Shown piece by piece: positions 1-8,156 of a stretch of DNA of 64,000 bases. Numbering within the stretch: position 1 is the stretch's first letter; the number at the start of each line of letters is the position of its first letter. The stretch is taken from positions 1 to 64,000 of the forward strand of contig CAWAMJ010000015.1 of the NCBI GenBank assembly GCA_963783085.1. The letters run 5' to 3'. A model generated the notes under the pieces. It was not told the DNA's origin and made no database searches. It saw nothing but the letters and a program-made list of their open reading frames with translations. The position numbers were made by a program, and so were the translations under genes. The stretch is from CAVYUC01 sp963783085. Its GTDB lineage: Bacteria > Bacteroidota > Bacteroidia > Bacteroidales > Prolixibacteraceae.

Positions 1-484
1 TTTTCAGAATATACTACCAGAAGGACGCGATTCTATTTTACATTTTTTTTTCACCGAATAACGCATTTTTGAATGTGCGGTGATTTATTGTTTAATTTAA
101 ACTAAAGTCAGATGATTTACGAAACCTTACTGTTTTTTTCGGGACTGTTATTGCTTCTTCCCCTGAGGAGTGAATTGATTCCACAGTTCAGGGGCTTTCA
201 TTAAAAAAGCCGGATGAAAGCCTGGGAGAGCGAGATAAATTCCTTGTCTTTCCTAACTTTCCCGGGCTGTTCCAGAAAAACACAGACAACCATCAGTATT
301 TCGAAAACGAAGAAGAAATCGTGTAAAAAATAACCCGGAATGGGAGAAACAAAGGTAGACAAGCCTGAAAAAGGCAACGCAATCAATCATTAAGCAGCAT
401 TAAGCCCCGAATTCTTCGGGGCTTTCTTTATGTTCTTTAGTAAAGGCAATCAACCGGACTAATTGGGTATTGCCAACAAAAAAA
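1..484. other. Gene-poor left edge
   Basis: No confident gene is visible. A 30-codon ORF at 112-204 (+) would encode a short hydrophobic peptide but has no supporting context. A minus-strand ORF at 201-386 has an unconvincing composition. The only clear element is the hairpin at 402-424. A gene upstream of the window may end near here. Confidence 0.5.
402..429 (+). terminator. Intrinsic terminator hairpin
   Basis: A perfect 10-bp stem (AAGCCCCGAA / TTCGGGGCTT, 402-411 with 415-424) has a 3-nt loop and is followed by TCTTT on the plus strand. It would end a plus-strand transcript from the left. It also lies just beyond the stop of the minus-strand glp operon at 485, so it may work in both directions, although the T-run is on the plus side. 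Confidence 0.7.
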
Positions 485-691
485 CTACGCTTTGCCAAAC
501 TTCACCATACCATCTTCAATCATTTGCTGCAACTGACTCAGTAAAGCCTGCTCGTGCCGGTCGATGTGGCCGTCTTCGGTGGCAATGTGAATAATTTTAT
601 CGTATTCATCGCGCGTAATCACATGATCATCGATGGCCCGTTCGATCATTTCGCGGAGCCTTCCTGCACTTTCACTAATTCGGTCTTCCAT
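485..691 (-). CDS. Small helical protein at the end of the glp operon
   Basis: I recognise no named family. From the ATG at 691 the protein has 68 residues, is acidic and predicted almost wholly helical, with no signal peptide or membrane segment, so it should be cytoplasmic. A motif EDGHIDRHE in the second half resembles the DGxIxxxE helix turn seen in TerB-like proteins; it is not a proper EF-hand because the first ligand positions are missing. A longer reading starts at a TTG at 736, only 7 nt from the glpF stop; I prefer the ATG. It is the last gene of the glpK-glpD-glpF run and is probably co-transcribed, so a link to glycerol use is inferred only. Confidence 0.7.
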   Translation of the reverse strand: MEDRISESAGRLREMIERAIDDHVITRDEYDKIIHIATEDGHIDRHEQALLSQLQQMIEDGMVKFGKA

Positions 692-742
692 ATCCTGATT
701 TTTTGAGTATTTATTTTCCAACAAAACATCCGGCAACTTTTT

Positions 743-1489
743 CTAAATCAACTGCAAGATCACCCAATAAACGAGGGCAGCCAACGCGGCTCCTGCCACC
801 GGCCCGAGTACCGGAACCCAGGCGTACTGCCAGTCGTTGTCGTCTTTATTTTTCAAAGGCAGCAATGCATGAACTATTCTTGGCGCCAAATCACGCGCCG
901 GATTAATGGCATAACCGGTTGTTCCGCCCAGGCTCAAACCAATGGAAAATACCACCAGCGAAACCGGCAGCGCCCCCAGCGAACCCAATCCGACTTTTGG
1001 GCTTCCCAAACTTTCATATTCAAGATTCGGCAACGTGATTAGCAACACTGCCAGAATCAGCACAAAAGTACCAATCATTTCAGAAAAGAAATTATTTGTG
1101 AAATCGCGGATAGCCGGCGCCGTACAAAAACAGGCTTTTTTAGCCCCGGGCACATCCGTAATTTTAAAATGATTTTTAAAGAAAATATATACTGTGGCGG
1201 CGCCAGCCATGCCGCCGAGCATCTGCGCCAGGATAAACGGGATTACTTTCACCCAGGGAAACAAACCGCTGAATGCAAGCCCGAGTGTAACAGCCGGATT
1301 AATTTGCGCACCGCTCAAGTCGGCTGTAACAAGAACTGCCACAAATACCGCCATTCCCCACCCCGCGGTAATAACAATCCAGCCGGCATTAAAACTATGG
1401 GTTTTATTGAGGTTTACATTGGCAACCACTCCGTTGCCGAGCAGGATTAAAATAAAAGTTCCGAGAAACTCTCCAAAAAGTTCAATCAT
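743..1489 (-). CDS. glpF: Glycerol facilitator, aquaglyceroporin (MIP family)
   Basis: This inner-membrane channel lets glycerol diffuse into the cell. The 248-residue protein has the six membrane segments and two half-helix NPA motifs of the MIP family: INPAVT (NPA at 64-66) and INPARD (NPA at 196-198). The Asp directly after the second NPAR (D200) is the usual mark of glycerol-conducting members rather than strict water channels. It follows glpD by 12 nt in a glpK-glpD-glpF operon, which supports the glycerol assignment. The loop around residues 105-130 is longer than in short aquaporins, which is common in GlpF. Confidence 0.95.
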   Translation of the reverse strand: MIELFGEFLGTFILILLGNGVVANVNLNKTHSFNAGWIVITAGWGMAVFVAVLVTADLSGAQINPAVTLGLAFSGLFPWVKVIPFILAQMLGGMAGAATVYIFFKNHFKITDVPGAKKACFCTAPAIRDFTNNFFSEMIGTFVLILAVLLITLPNLEYESLGSPKVGLGSLGALPVSLVVFSIGLSLGGTTGYAINPARDLAPRIVHALLPLKNKDDNDWQYAWVPVLGPVAGAALAALVYWVILQLI

Positions 1490-1501
1490 TGGATTTGAAG
1501 T

Positions 1502-3070
1502 TTAGTCTTCAAAGAAATAGTTTTTCGCCATCTCTTCAAATACTTTAATTTGATTTTTTTTCCAGTTCCGCCCTTGTCCCAGCTCCCGCGCCACCAAATC
1601 AGCCACTTCGGGTGCGATTCTCAGGCTTTCGCGGGCGTCCAGGAAAAGTGCGCGGGTGCGGCGGGCGAGTACATCTTCCACTGTTCTTGCCATCTCCTTA
1701 CGCACTGCCCAGGCCACCTGCGATTTATAAATCTGCAATTTCTCACTTAGCCAGCCCCTGTATTTTTTTTCTGTCTCCCCAATTTCCATAACCGCTTCTT
1801 TATCCAAACCATAAGGCGCCATATTATCCGTGTAAGGGTTAATATCCATCCGGTATCCGTGAACAGGCAAATGAGCGGTGATGCATTCCCTGTCGGTAAG
1901 TCCGCCAAGCATCACAGCTTTATCGATGGTATCTTCTGCCATTTTCCGGTAAGTTGTCCATTTTCCCCCAATGATGGTGATTAATCCAGAAACAGAAATC
2001 AGGATTTTGTGTCCCCTCGAAATTTCCTTGGTGGCTTTTTTTTCATCGTCGGGTTTGGCGAGCGGGCGCAGGCCGGCAAAAACGCTGAGCACATCTTTCC
2101 GGGTTGGCCGCCGCACGAGGTATTGTCCGGCAGTTTCCAGCACAAAATCCACTTCAGTTTCCAACGCAACCGGCTCAACCGAATGTTTTTCAATTAAAGT
2201 GTCGGTAGTTCCCACCACCACGTGATTATGCCAGGGCACTGCAAACATCACCCGTCCGTCGGAAGTGTGCGGAACCATTATTGCGTGGTTTCCGGGCAGA
2301 AACTCTTTATTCAAAATTAAATGAATCCCCTGGCTGGGGGTTATCAGTTGCTTTTTACCGGGTTCGTCCATTTGTATCACTTCATCAGCAAAAACACCCG
2401 TAGCATTTATTACCACTTTCGAGCGGATTTTCAATTCTTCACCTGTTTCCTGATCCACCGCTTTAATGCCGCAAATCAGTTCTTCCTCTTTCAAAAGTTC
2501 TGTTACCCTGCAATAGTTAAGAACTGTTGCCCCGTAATCAACGGCTGTGATTGCCAGCGTCAGCGCCATACGTGCATCATCAAACTGGCCGTCCTGGTAA
2601 ATCACGCCGCCTTTCAATCCTTCCTGTTCCACCGTTGGCAGCGCTTCCAGGGCTTCTTCGCGCGACAGGTGTTTTGATGGTCCCAAACCCAGTTTCCCGG
2701 CCATAACGTCGTAAACTTTTAGTCCGACTGTATAAAAAGGACCTCCCCAAAAATCGTACGTAGGAATAATAAACGACTGATTAGTTACCAGATGCGGTGC
2801 ATTCTTAAACATCAGCCCACGCTCCTTCAACGCTTCAAAAACCAGCGACACATCCCCCTGCTGCAGGTAACGCACGCCGCCATGAACCAGTTTTGTGCTC
2901 CGGCTCGACGTTCCTTTTGCAAAATCCAGTTGTTCCAGCAAAAGTGTTTTATAGCCTCTCGATGCTGCGTCCACGGCACAACCAAGTCCCGTAGCGCCAC
3001 CACCAATCACAATGATATCCCACTCCGTATTGTTCCTTTGAATTTTATTTAAAATTGTTTCTCTTTCCAT
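1502..3070 (-). CDS. glpD: Glycerol-3-phosphate dehydrogenase, FAD-dependent (aerobic type)
   Basis: It oxidises sn-glycerol 3-phosphate to dihydroxyacetone phosphate and passes electrons to the quinone pool from the inner face of the membrane. The N-terminus has the FAD dinucleotide-binding motif VIGGGATG (about residues 20-28), followed by the family block SSRSTKLVHGGVRYL. The C-terminal third (from about residue 385) matches the GlpD cap domain (DAO_C). At 522 residues it has normal length. It lies 35 nt downstream of glpK and 12 nt upstream of glpF, giving the full route from glycerol uptake to glycolysis. Confidence 0.95.
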   Translation of the reverse strand: MERETILNKIQRNNTEWDIIVIGGGATGLGCAVDAASRGYKTLLLEQLDFAKGTSSRSTKLVHGGVRYLQQGDVSLVFEALKERGLMFKNAPHLVTNQSFIIPTYDFWGGPFYTVGLKVYDVMAGKLGLGPSKHLSREEALEALPTVEQEGLKGGVIYQDGQFDDARMALTLAITAVDYGATVLNYCRVTELLKEEELICGIKAVDQETGEELKIRSKVVINATGVFADEVIQMDEPGKKQLITPSQGIHLILNKEFLPGNHAIMVPHTSDGRVMFAVPWHNHVVVGTTDTLIEKHSVEPVALETEVDFVLETAGQYLVRRPTRKDVLSVFAGLRPLAKPDDEKKATKEISRGHKILISVSGLITIIGGKWTTYRKMAEDTIDKAVMLGGLTDRECITAHLPVHGYRMDINPYTDNMAPYGLDKEAVMEIGETEKKYRGWLSEKLQIYKSQVAWAVRKEMARTVEDVLARRTRALFLDARESLRIAPEVADLVARELGQGRNWKKNQIKVFEEMAKNYFFED

Positions 3071-3105
3071 AAATAAAGCGTTGAATTTTAACCAGCTATC
3101 ATCAA

Positions 3106-4614
3106 TTAATTTTCATGTGTATCGTACCAGTGTTTGCTTCGTTCCACTGCTTTTTTCCAGTTGCTGATTACTTTCTGAAACTGTTCTGTTTCTGCAACCG
3201 GAGAAAAGGTTTTATCGATTTGCCATTGTTGTTTTACCTCGTCTGTGTTTTTCCAGAAACCGGTAGCCAGACCGGCCAGATAGGCTGCGCCGAGCGCTGT
3301 GGTTTCGGTAACTTTTGGCCGGACTACTTTTTTACCGATTGCGTCAGCCTGAATTTGCATCAGCAGGTTGTTCACCACCGCCCCGCCATCCACACGCAGT
3401 TCTTCCACATCAATTCCTGAATCTTCCACCATGGTTTCGATGACTTCCATGGAACGAAAAGCGATAGCTTCAAGTGCAGCCCGTGCAATGTGCGCTTTTG
3501 TTGCTCCCCGGCTCAGGCCCATTACCGAGGCAGTTGCATATTGATCCCAATGAGGCGCGCCCAATCCAACAAAACCCTGCACAAATGCAACCCCGCCGCT
3601 GTCGTTCACCTGGCGTGCCAGTTCTTCGATTTCGGCGGAAGTTTTTATAATCCCCAACTGGTCGCGCAGCCACTGCACTACCGCACCGGCAATAAAAATG
3701 CTGCCTTCAATGGCATACGTTACTTTTCCATCGATTTGCCAGGCGATGGTGGAAAGCAGTTTATGTTTCGAAATGATAGGTTTATCGCCGGTGTTCATCA
3801 CCACAAAACAGCCGGTTCCGTATGTATTTTTCACCATTCCCTCCTCAATGCACATCTGCCCGAACAACGCAGCCTGCTGGTCGCCGGCAATTCCTGCCAC
3901 CGGAACTTTTTCGCCAAAGAATTCAGGTTCGGTTTCTGCGTAAATTTCGCTCGATGATTTAACTTCCGGTAACATGGATTTGGGAATGTTCAGAATCTTC
4001 AGTAATTCTTCGTCCCATTCTAAGGTGTGGATATTAAAAACCAGCGTGCGGCTGGCATTGGTAACATCGGTGATGTGCAGTTTCCCTTTTGTCAGTTTCC
4101 AGATGAGCCAGGAATCTACCGTGCCAAAAGCCAGTTTGCCTTTTTCAGCCAAATTGCGGGCCCCTTCCACGTTATCGAGAATCCACTTGATTTTCGTTCC
4201 CGAAAAATAGGCATCGATGACCAGTCCGGTTTTTTCGGAGAACTTCCCTTCAATGCTTTGTTTTTTTAACTCGTCGCAAATTCCTGAAGTGCGCCGGTCC
4301 TGCCAGACAATTGCATTATAAACCGGCTCGCCTGTTTCGCGATTCCAAACAATGGTTGTTTCCCGCTGGTTGGTAATCCCGATTCCCGAAATTTGAGCAA
4401 CTTCAACCCGTTGTTTTTTCATCACTTCACGGGCAACTTTTAACTGGGTTTGCCAAATATCGTCCGGCCGGTGTTCTACCCAGCCCGGTTGCGGATAAAG
4501 CTGTTCAAACTCTTCCTGCGCCATGTTTACAATTTCTCCGGAATGGTTAAAAAGAATAGCCCGGTTACTGGTAGTGCCGGAATCGAGCGAAAGAATAAAT
4601 TTTTCCATATTCAT
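3106..4614 (-). CDS. glpK: Glycerol kinase
   Basis: It phosphorylates glycerol with ATP to glycerol 3-phosphate, trapping what GlpF lets in. The 502-residue protein is a standard FGGY kinase: the phosphate-loop segment DSGTTSNRA near the N-terminus, GWVEHRPDDIW, the glycerol-contact segment ITNQRETTIVW, and the C-terminal ATP-site motif DGGAVVNNLLMQ. Two ATGs lie 6 nt apart (4614 and 4608); homologues usually begin at the second (MEKFIL), so the start is uncertain by two codons. It is the first gene of the glp operon and is divergent from an AraC-family regulator at 4819, which makes that regulator the obvious candidate controller. Confidence 0.95.
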   Translation of the reverse strand: MNMEKFILSLDSGTTSNRAILFNHSGEIVNMAQEEFEQLYPQPGWVEHRPDDIWQTQLKVAREVMKKQRVEVAQISGIGITNQRETTIVWNRETGEPVYNAIVWQDRRTSGICDELKKQSIEGKFSEKTGLVIDAYFSGTKIKWILDNVEGARNLAEKGKLAFGTVDSWLIWKLTKGKLHITDVTNASRTLVFNIHTLEWDEELLKILNIPKSMLPEVKSSSEIYAETEPEFFGEKVPVAGIAGDQQAALFGQMCIEEGMVKNTYGTGCFVVMNTGDKPIISKHKLLSTIAWQIDGKVTYAIEGSIFIAGAVVQWLRDQLGIIKTSAEIEELARQVNDSGGVAFVQGFVGLGAPHWDQYATASVMGLSRGATKAHIARAALEAIAFRSMEVIETMVEDSGIDVEELRVDGGAVVNNLLMQIQADAIGKKVVRPKVTETTALGAAYLAGLATGFWKNTDEVKQQWQIDKTFSPVAETEQFQKVISNWKKAVERSKHWYDTHEN

Positions 4615-4769
4615 GGTTTTGGTAAATCAGAAGTTTGAAATTTACAATTTTATTTTGTTATGATCAATGAAATCACGCAAGATATCAGCACAACATAAAA
4701 CGAACGAAAGTTTTCATTTCGTCGCTCCTTTTGCTTTTTTACTTAAAATTTCTACTTTTAAAACCGCAT

Positions 4770-4800
4770 ATAACCTGAATCCGATTCAGCAATAACCTGA
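4770..4800. promoter_or_regulatory. Candidate AraC-family operator: direct repeat plus palindrome
   Basis: The 9-mer ATAACCTGA occurs twice in the same orientation at 4770-4778 and 4792-4800, exactly 22 bp apart, about two helical turns. Between and overlapping them is a perfect 7-bp inverted repeat, CTGAATC-C-GATTCAG (4775-4789). The block ends 18 bp before the AraC-family start codon and lies in the glpK/regulator divergent region. AraC proteins commonly bind direct repeats with this spacing. Function is inferred. Confidence 0.5.
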
Positions 4801-4818
4801 CTAAATGTTAAGTAACCA

Positions 4819-5634
4819 ATGATTTTTGAAGTAATTGGACCAAATGAAACTCTGAAACCTTTTGTACATTCCATTCAACTCACCGATATGAATAATGGTG
4901 AGCGGCTGCATCATCAAAAAATTGTTCCGTATGGTTTTGGAGGTTTAATTATTAATTTCAAAGGAAAATGTACGCTCGCTTCGGGTTCTGCGGATGAATA
5001 TGAACTCCCGGAAATATTTATTGCCGGATTAACCAACCGACCGGTAATACTTAACAGTGACGGAGCGATCGGGACAATAGCGATTAACTTCTATCCTACC
5101 GGCCTTTACCATTTTCTTCGTTCCCCGGCATCAGAATTATTAAATTTTACAACGGATGGTGGTAGTGCTATCGGATATAAATCAGAAAGATTATTTAAAA
5201 AGATTGCCAATGCTGAAAGTAACCAAAAAAAGCTGGAGCTTGCAGAACAATTTCTGGTTGAACGATTAAAAACAGCCAAAATCAGAAACAATATTCCCAT
5301 TGAAACTGCACAAAAGTTAATGGTAAACAAAGCCGGACAAATACCGATAACGGAATTGGCAGATAAAACAGGCATATCCATTTCCAGCCTCGAACGTCGT
5401 TTTCAGAGGCAAACCGGTTTAACTCCCAAAGCGTATTCCAAAATCCTACGGTTTAATCGTGTTTTTAAACTCATCAGGGAAACAGGCGCAACGAAGTGGC
5501 AGGATATTATTTACCGCTGCGGATATTACGATCAGGCTCATTTTATTAAAGAGTTCGCCAAATACGCCGGTGACACGCCCGGAAAATTTTTTCAGCAAAA
5601 ATACAGGGCTTCCGAATTTTACTCCGGAAAATAA
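4819..5634 (+). CDS. AraC-family transcriptional regulator
   Basis: This cytoplasmic DNA-binding regulator has 271 residues. The N-terminal half (about 1-150) resembles the DUF6597 sensor-type domain found before Bacteroidota AraC domains. The C-terminal hundred residues are a clear double helix-turn-helix AraC domain, with ITELADKTGISISSLERRF for the first helix pair and the family signature around YYDQAHFIKEF, then the usual GDTPGKFF ending. It is divergent from glpKDF, with candidate operator repeats just upstream. I infer autoregulation or control of the glycerol operon. The ligand is unknown. Confidence 0.88.
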   Translation: MIFEVIGPNETLKPFVHSIQLTDMNNGERLHHQKIVPYGFGGLIINFKGKCTLASGSADEYELPEIFIAGLTNRPVILNSDGAIGTIAINFYPTGLYHFLRSPASELLNFTTDGGSAIGYKSERLFKKIANAESNQKKLELAEQFLVERLKTAKIRNNIPIETAQKLMVNKAGQIPITELADKTGISISSLERRFQRQTGLTPKAYSKILRFNRVFKLIRETGATKWQDIIYRCGYYDQAHFIKEFAKYAGDTPGKFFQQKYRASEFYSGK

Positions 5635-5824
5635 ATGCGGCACACTAACCGAACCTTCAATTATCTGATTTAGCCGCACCCCAATTCGAATTTCTGGCCG
5701 CTCCCGCTTTTCTGCCGATTTTTTACAATTTTTTGCCATCGCTGATCCCTATTTTTCCGCTTATGAAAAAATAATCGGAAATCAGATTCATTCATTCATA
5801 AAATTTATAAAAAGGAGGTTTTAT

Positions 5825-6421
5825 ATGCCAGACGAAAAGAAACTAAATCAAAGAACGGATAAGCTTAAACAACCGCGAAAAATACCGCTGGTTTCAGTCC
5901 GAAGAATTTTTTACCCACTCTTGTTTTTCATTTTTTTTACCCTTGTTTCGGGTGTGAACAGCATTCAGGCACAGATGCTTTACGTGCAGCAAAATGATGA
6001 CGTTCAACGTGAATTTGCCCTGAATGAAGTAACCAAACTTACTTTTCCTTCGGGAACGGTTGAAATCACTCAAGCCGATGGAAGCGCCGATTCCTTCAGC
6101 CTTGAAAATTTGCATTTCTTAAGCTTCGTTGATTTCAACACCGGGACGATTACCAGCAAAAAGCCGGAGGTATTCAATGTCAGTGTTTATCCGAATCCCG
6201 CGGGAAAATGGTTAAATATTAATTATGATATCGAAAGGGAAGGCAGAATCAGGTTTATCATTCTCGATCTTCAGGGGCGGGCGTTACTTCATAAAGAAAC
6301 AACTGGTTATGCAGGAAAAAATAAAGTTGAAGTTGATATCGGCGAACTTCCCAAAGGCATGTATTTCCTGAAAATGAAGCTTCAGCAAAAAACAATAACA
6401 ACTAAATTAATCAAACAATAA
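5825..6421 (+). CDS. T9SS type A sorting-domain protein
   Basis: This is a small exported protein of unknown function. A strong ribosome-binding site (AAAGGAGG, around 5813) precedes the ATG, unusual for this phylum. Residues 1-30 form a long basic leader, followed by a hydrophobic signal segment ending near IQAQ (about residue 50). The middle holds a short beta-rich module with EVTKLTF. The last 80 residues are a type IX secretion sorting domain: VYPNPAGKWLNI, a LDLQGR strand, and GMYFLKM before the basic end. It should cross the outer membrane and be surface-attached or released. It sits 13 nt before the FISUMP gene and shares its N-terminal beta module, so the two probably form one operon. 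Confidence 0.82.
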   Translation: MPDEKKLNQRTDKLKQPRKIPLVSVRRIFYPLLFFIFFTLVSGVNSIQAQMLYVQQNDDVQREFALNEVTKLTFPSGTVEITQADGSADSFSLENLHFLSFVDFNTGTITSKKPEVFNVSVYPNPAGKWLNINYDIEREGRIRFIILDLQGRALLHKETTGYAGKNKVEVDIGELPKGMYFLKMKLQQKTITTKLIKQ

Positions 6422-6434
6422 AACAGTGATAAAA

Positions 6435-7196
6435 ATGAAAAAATACATAGTTCTCTTTTCGACCCTTTTATTAATGATCGCCCAAACAGAAGCACAAGAC
6501 ACTCTATACATGTACAAATCGGGTACGTTGGTAATGAAACGCGCCGTAACCGAAATCGATAGTATAACATTTAAACCTGCCGATCCATCCGATATTGTTG
6601 TCGATATCGACGGAAATGTATACAATACCGTTCAAATTGGCACGCAAACATGGATGGCAGGAAATTTAAGAACAAGTCATTACAATGATGGCGCTCCCAT
6701 ACCGAATGTAAAGGACAATACGGAATGGAACAACCTCACGTCCGGTGCTTATGCCTGGTATGACAACGACTCAGCGTTATATGAAATACCGTATGGAAAA
6801 TTATACAACTGGTATGCGATAGAAACCGGAAAGTTATGTCCGGCAGGTTGGCATGTTGCAAATGAAGACGAGTGGCTGCTTTTAGGCTCTTATCTGGGAG
6901 GTTCAAGTGTTGCAGGAGGAAAATTAAAAGCAACCGGTACTATCGAAAATGGAGATGGATTATGGCTTGCCCCAAACACCGGAGCCACAAATTCAACCGG
7001 ATTCAACGGTTTGCCCGGTGGCAGACGTTATAGTAACGGAGCATTTGAACAGATAGGAATCAAAGGGGTATGGTGGAGCTCAATCGACAACCCGGGTTAC
7101 TCATTTAGCTGGGGTACTGAAAATATTAATGAACGGTTAAATGGCGCAAGTTACAATGTTAAAAATGGTGTGTCAGTTCGCTGCATAAAAGACTAA
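6435..7196 (+). CDS. Secreted FISUMP-domain protein
   Basis: From the ATG at 6435 (rather than the GTG at 6426) the protein has a signal peptide, MKKYIVLFSTLLLMIAQTEA, then a short module with VTEIDSITF, then a FISUMP (Fibrobacter succinogenes major paralogous) domain. Typical FISUMP blocks are visible: VQIGTQTWMAGNLR, YGKLYNWYAI, CPAGWHVANEDEW, GLPGGRR and the terminal SVRCIKD. The domain's function is unknown; members are secreted or surface proteins common in Bacteroidota and Fibrobacteres. The gene ends just before a strong terminator at 7220. Confidence 0.85.
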   Translation: MKKYIVLFSTLLLMIAQTEAQDTLYMYKSGTLVMKRAVTEIDSITFKPADPSDIVVDIDGNVYNTVQIGTQTWMAGNLRTSHYNDGAPIPNVKDNTEWNNLTSGAYAWYDNDSALYEIPYGKLYNWYAIETGKLCPAGWHVANEDEWLLLGSYLGGSSVAGGKLKATGTIENGDGLWLAPNTGATNSTGFNGLPGGRRYSNGAFEQIGIKGVWWSSIDNPGYSFSWGTENINERLNGASYNVKNGVSVRCIKD

Positions 7197-7219
7197 AACA
7201 CGAACTATTATTTTAACAG

Positions 7220-7254
7220 AAAGGTTTCCATTTAAAATGTGAAACCTTTTTTTT
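7220..7254 (+). terminator. Intrinsic terminator after the FISUMP gene
   Basis: The stem AAAGGTTTC (7220-7228) pairs with GAAACCTTT (7241-7249), with extra A-T pairs inside the loop, and a run of T follows on the plus strand. It lies 23 nt after the FISUMP stop codon. Confidence 0.85.
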
Positions 7255-7264
7255 AATTCCAAAT

Positions 7265-7831
7265 TCATTTTTTCAACACCCAGTACAAACCCCTGGCATT
7301 CAACTTTCTTTCTTTTAAGATAAAAGTAATTGCAATGGTTTCCAATACGGCAATAATACCAAAACCAATGGCGAAATAGTAGAGTGCGGGATAAAACCCG
7401 ATAAAAAACCAAAGAAAAAAGAGCAGTCCCTGAATATAGCCGGTGGTTTTAAAAGAATACAGGTGCATACTCGGAAAGTTTCCGAAGCGGATAATATGAA
7501 TGACATGGGAAGTTAAATAAAGGGCGGCAAACAAATACAGAATCCAGCCATGGTGCACCAGGTCTGCACTTTTAAATTTGAAAACACCACCAAAAGCCAA
7601 AAAATAGGTGCCGTAATCTCCCAAAGAATCCAGTCTGGCACCGATTCGTGTAACCAGATGAAAAGTCCGGGCAATGAACCCATCCAAAAAATCGGTAAAC
7701 AGATTGATGCACAAGAAGATGGAAAAAAGATATTCCCTGCCGGAAATCAATAAGAAAAGGATGAACGGAAAAATGATAATGCGGTAAAAACTCAATGCGT
7801 TGGGAAGATTAAAAACCTTTTCTTTTTTCAT
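7265..7831 (-). CDS. CDP-alcohol phosphatidyltransferase family protein
   Basis: This is an integral membrane enzyme that moves a phosphatidyl (or related) group from a CDP-alcohol to an acceptor alcohol in phospholipid or polar-lipid synthesis. The full active-site signature is present: D47, D50-G51, A54-R55, G64, D68 and D72, matching DxxDGxxARx8GxxxDxxxD. Five to six hydrophobic segments fill the 188 residues. The acceptor cannot be told from sequence; phosphatidylglycerophosphate- and phosphatidylinositol-type synthases share this motif. It is a single gene, convergent with the FISUMP gene. Confidence 0.88.
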   Translation of the reverse strand: MKKEKVFNLPNALSFYRIIIFPFILFLLISGREYLFSIFLCINLFTDFLDGFIARTFHLVTRIGARLDSLGDYGTYFLAFGGVFKFKSADLVHHGWILYLFAALYLTSHVIHIIRFGNFPSMHLYSFKTTGYIQGLLFFLWFFIGFYPALYYFAIGFGIIAVLETIAITFILKERKLNARGLYWVLKK

Positions 7832-8156
7832 TGCCAGGTTGATTTTGATAATCTAAATTACAATTAATTTCCAAGAAAAAACATCAGGGAACTTTATTCC
7901 AGGCTGAATTAAATGAAGTTAGAATGAAAGTATTTTTTTGTAAAAATCCGCATTGTATCGTGTCTCCTTTTTGTACGTCATGCTGAACTTGTTTCAGCAT
8001 CTTATGCTTTTTTAATAATCAATACAGTATCGATGAGACCCTGAAACAAGTTCAGGGTGACGTTCATTTTATGACGCATTACGGACATTCAAACATGTTT
8101 TTCGGCAGGATTAATCGTGAATAAACAGATGCTTATTATTTTTACAAAAAAAACCG
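7832..8156. other. Intergenic region with a long inverted repeat
   Basis: No gene is visible between the CDP-alcohol transferase and serA, which are divergent, so both promoters should lie here. The notable content is the inverted repeat at 7976-8062. Confidence 0.6.
7976..8062. repeat. Inverted repeat, MITE- or REP-like element
   Basis: Two 27-nt arms (7976-8002 and 8036-8062) are inverted copies with about four mismatches. Each contains the core CTGAACTTGTTTCAG or its complement, and each core is itself a small imperfect palindrome. The 33-bp centre is AT-rich. Elements with this core recur in intergenic regions of Bacteroidota genomes, which suggests a non-autonomous mobile or REP-type repeat. 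No transposase is present here. Confidence 0.7.

Noticed and set aside
201..386. 61-residue minus-strand ORF at the left edge
   Set aside because: Hydrophobic/aromatic-rich with no RBS, no family and no neighbour support.
3490..3957. 155-residue plus-strand ORF
   Set aside because: Antisense shadow of glpK with no domain or start context.
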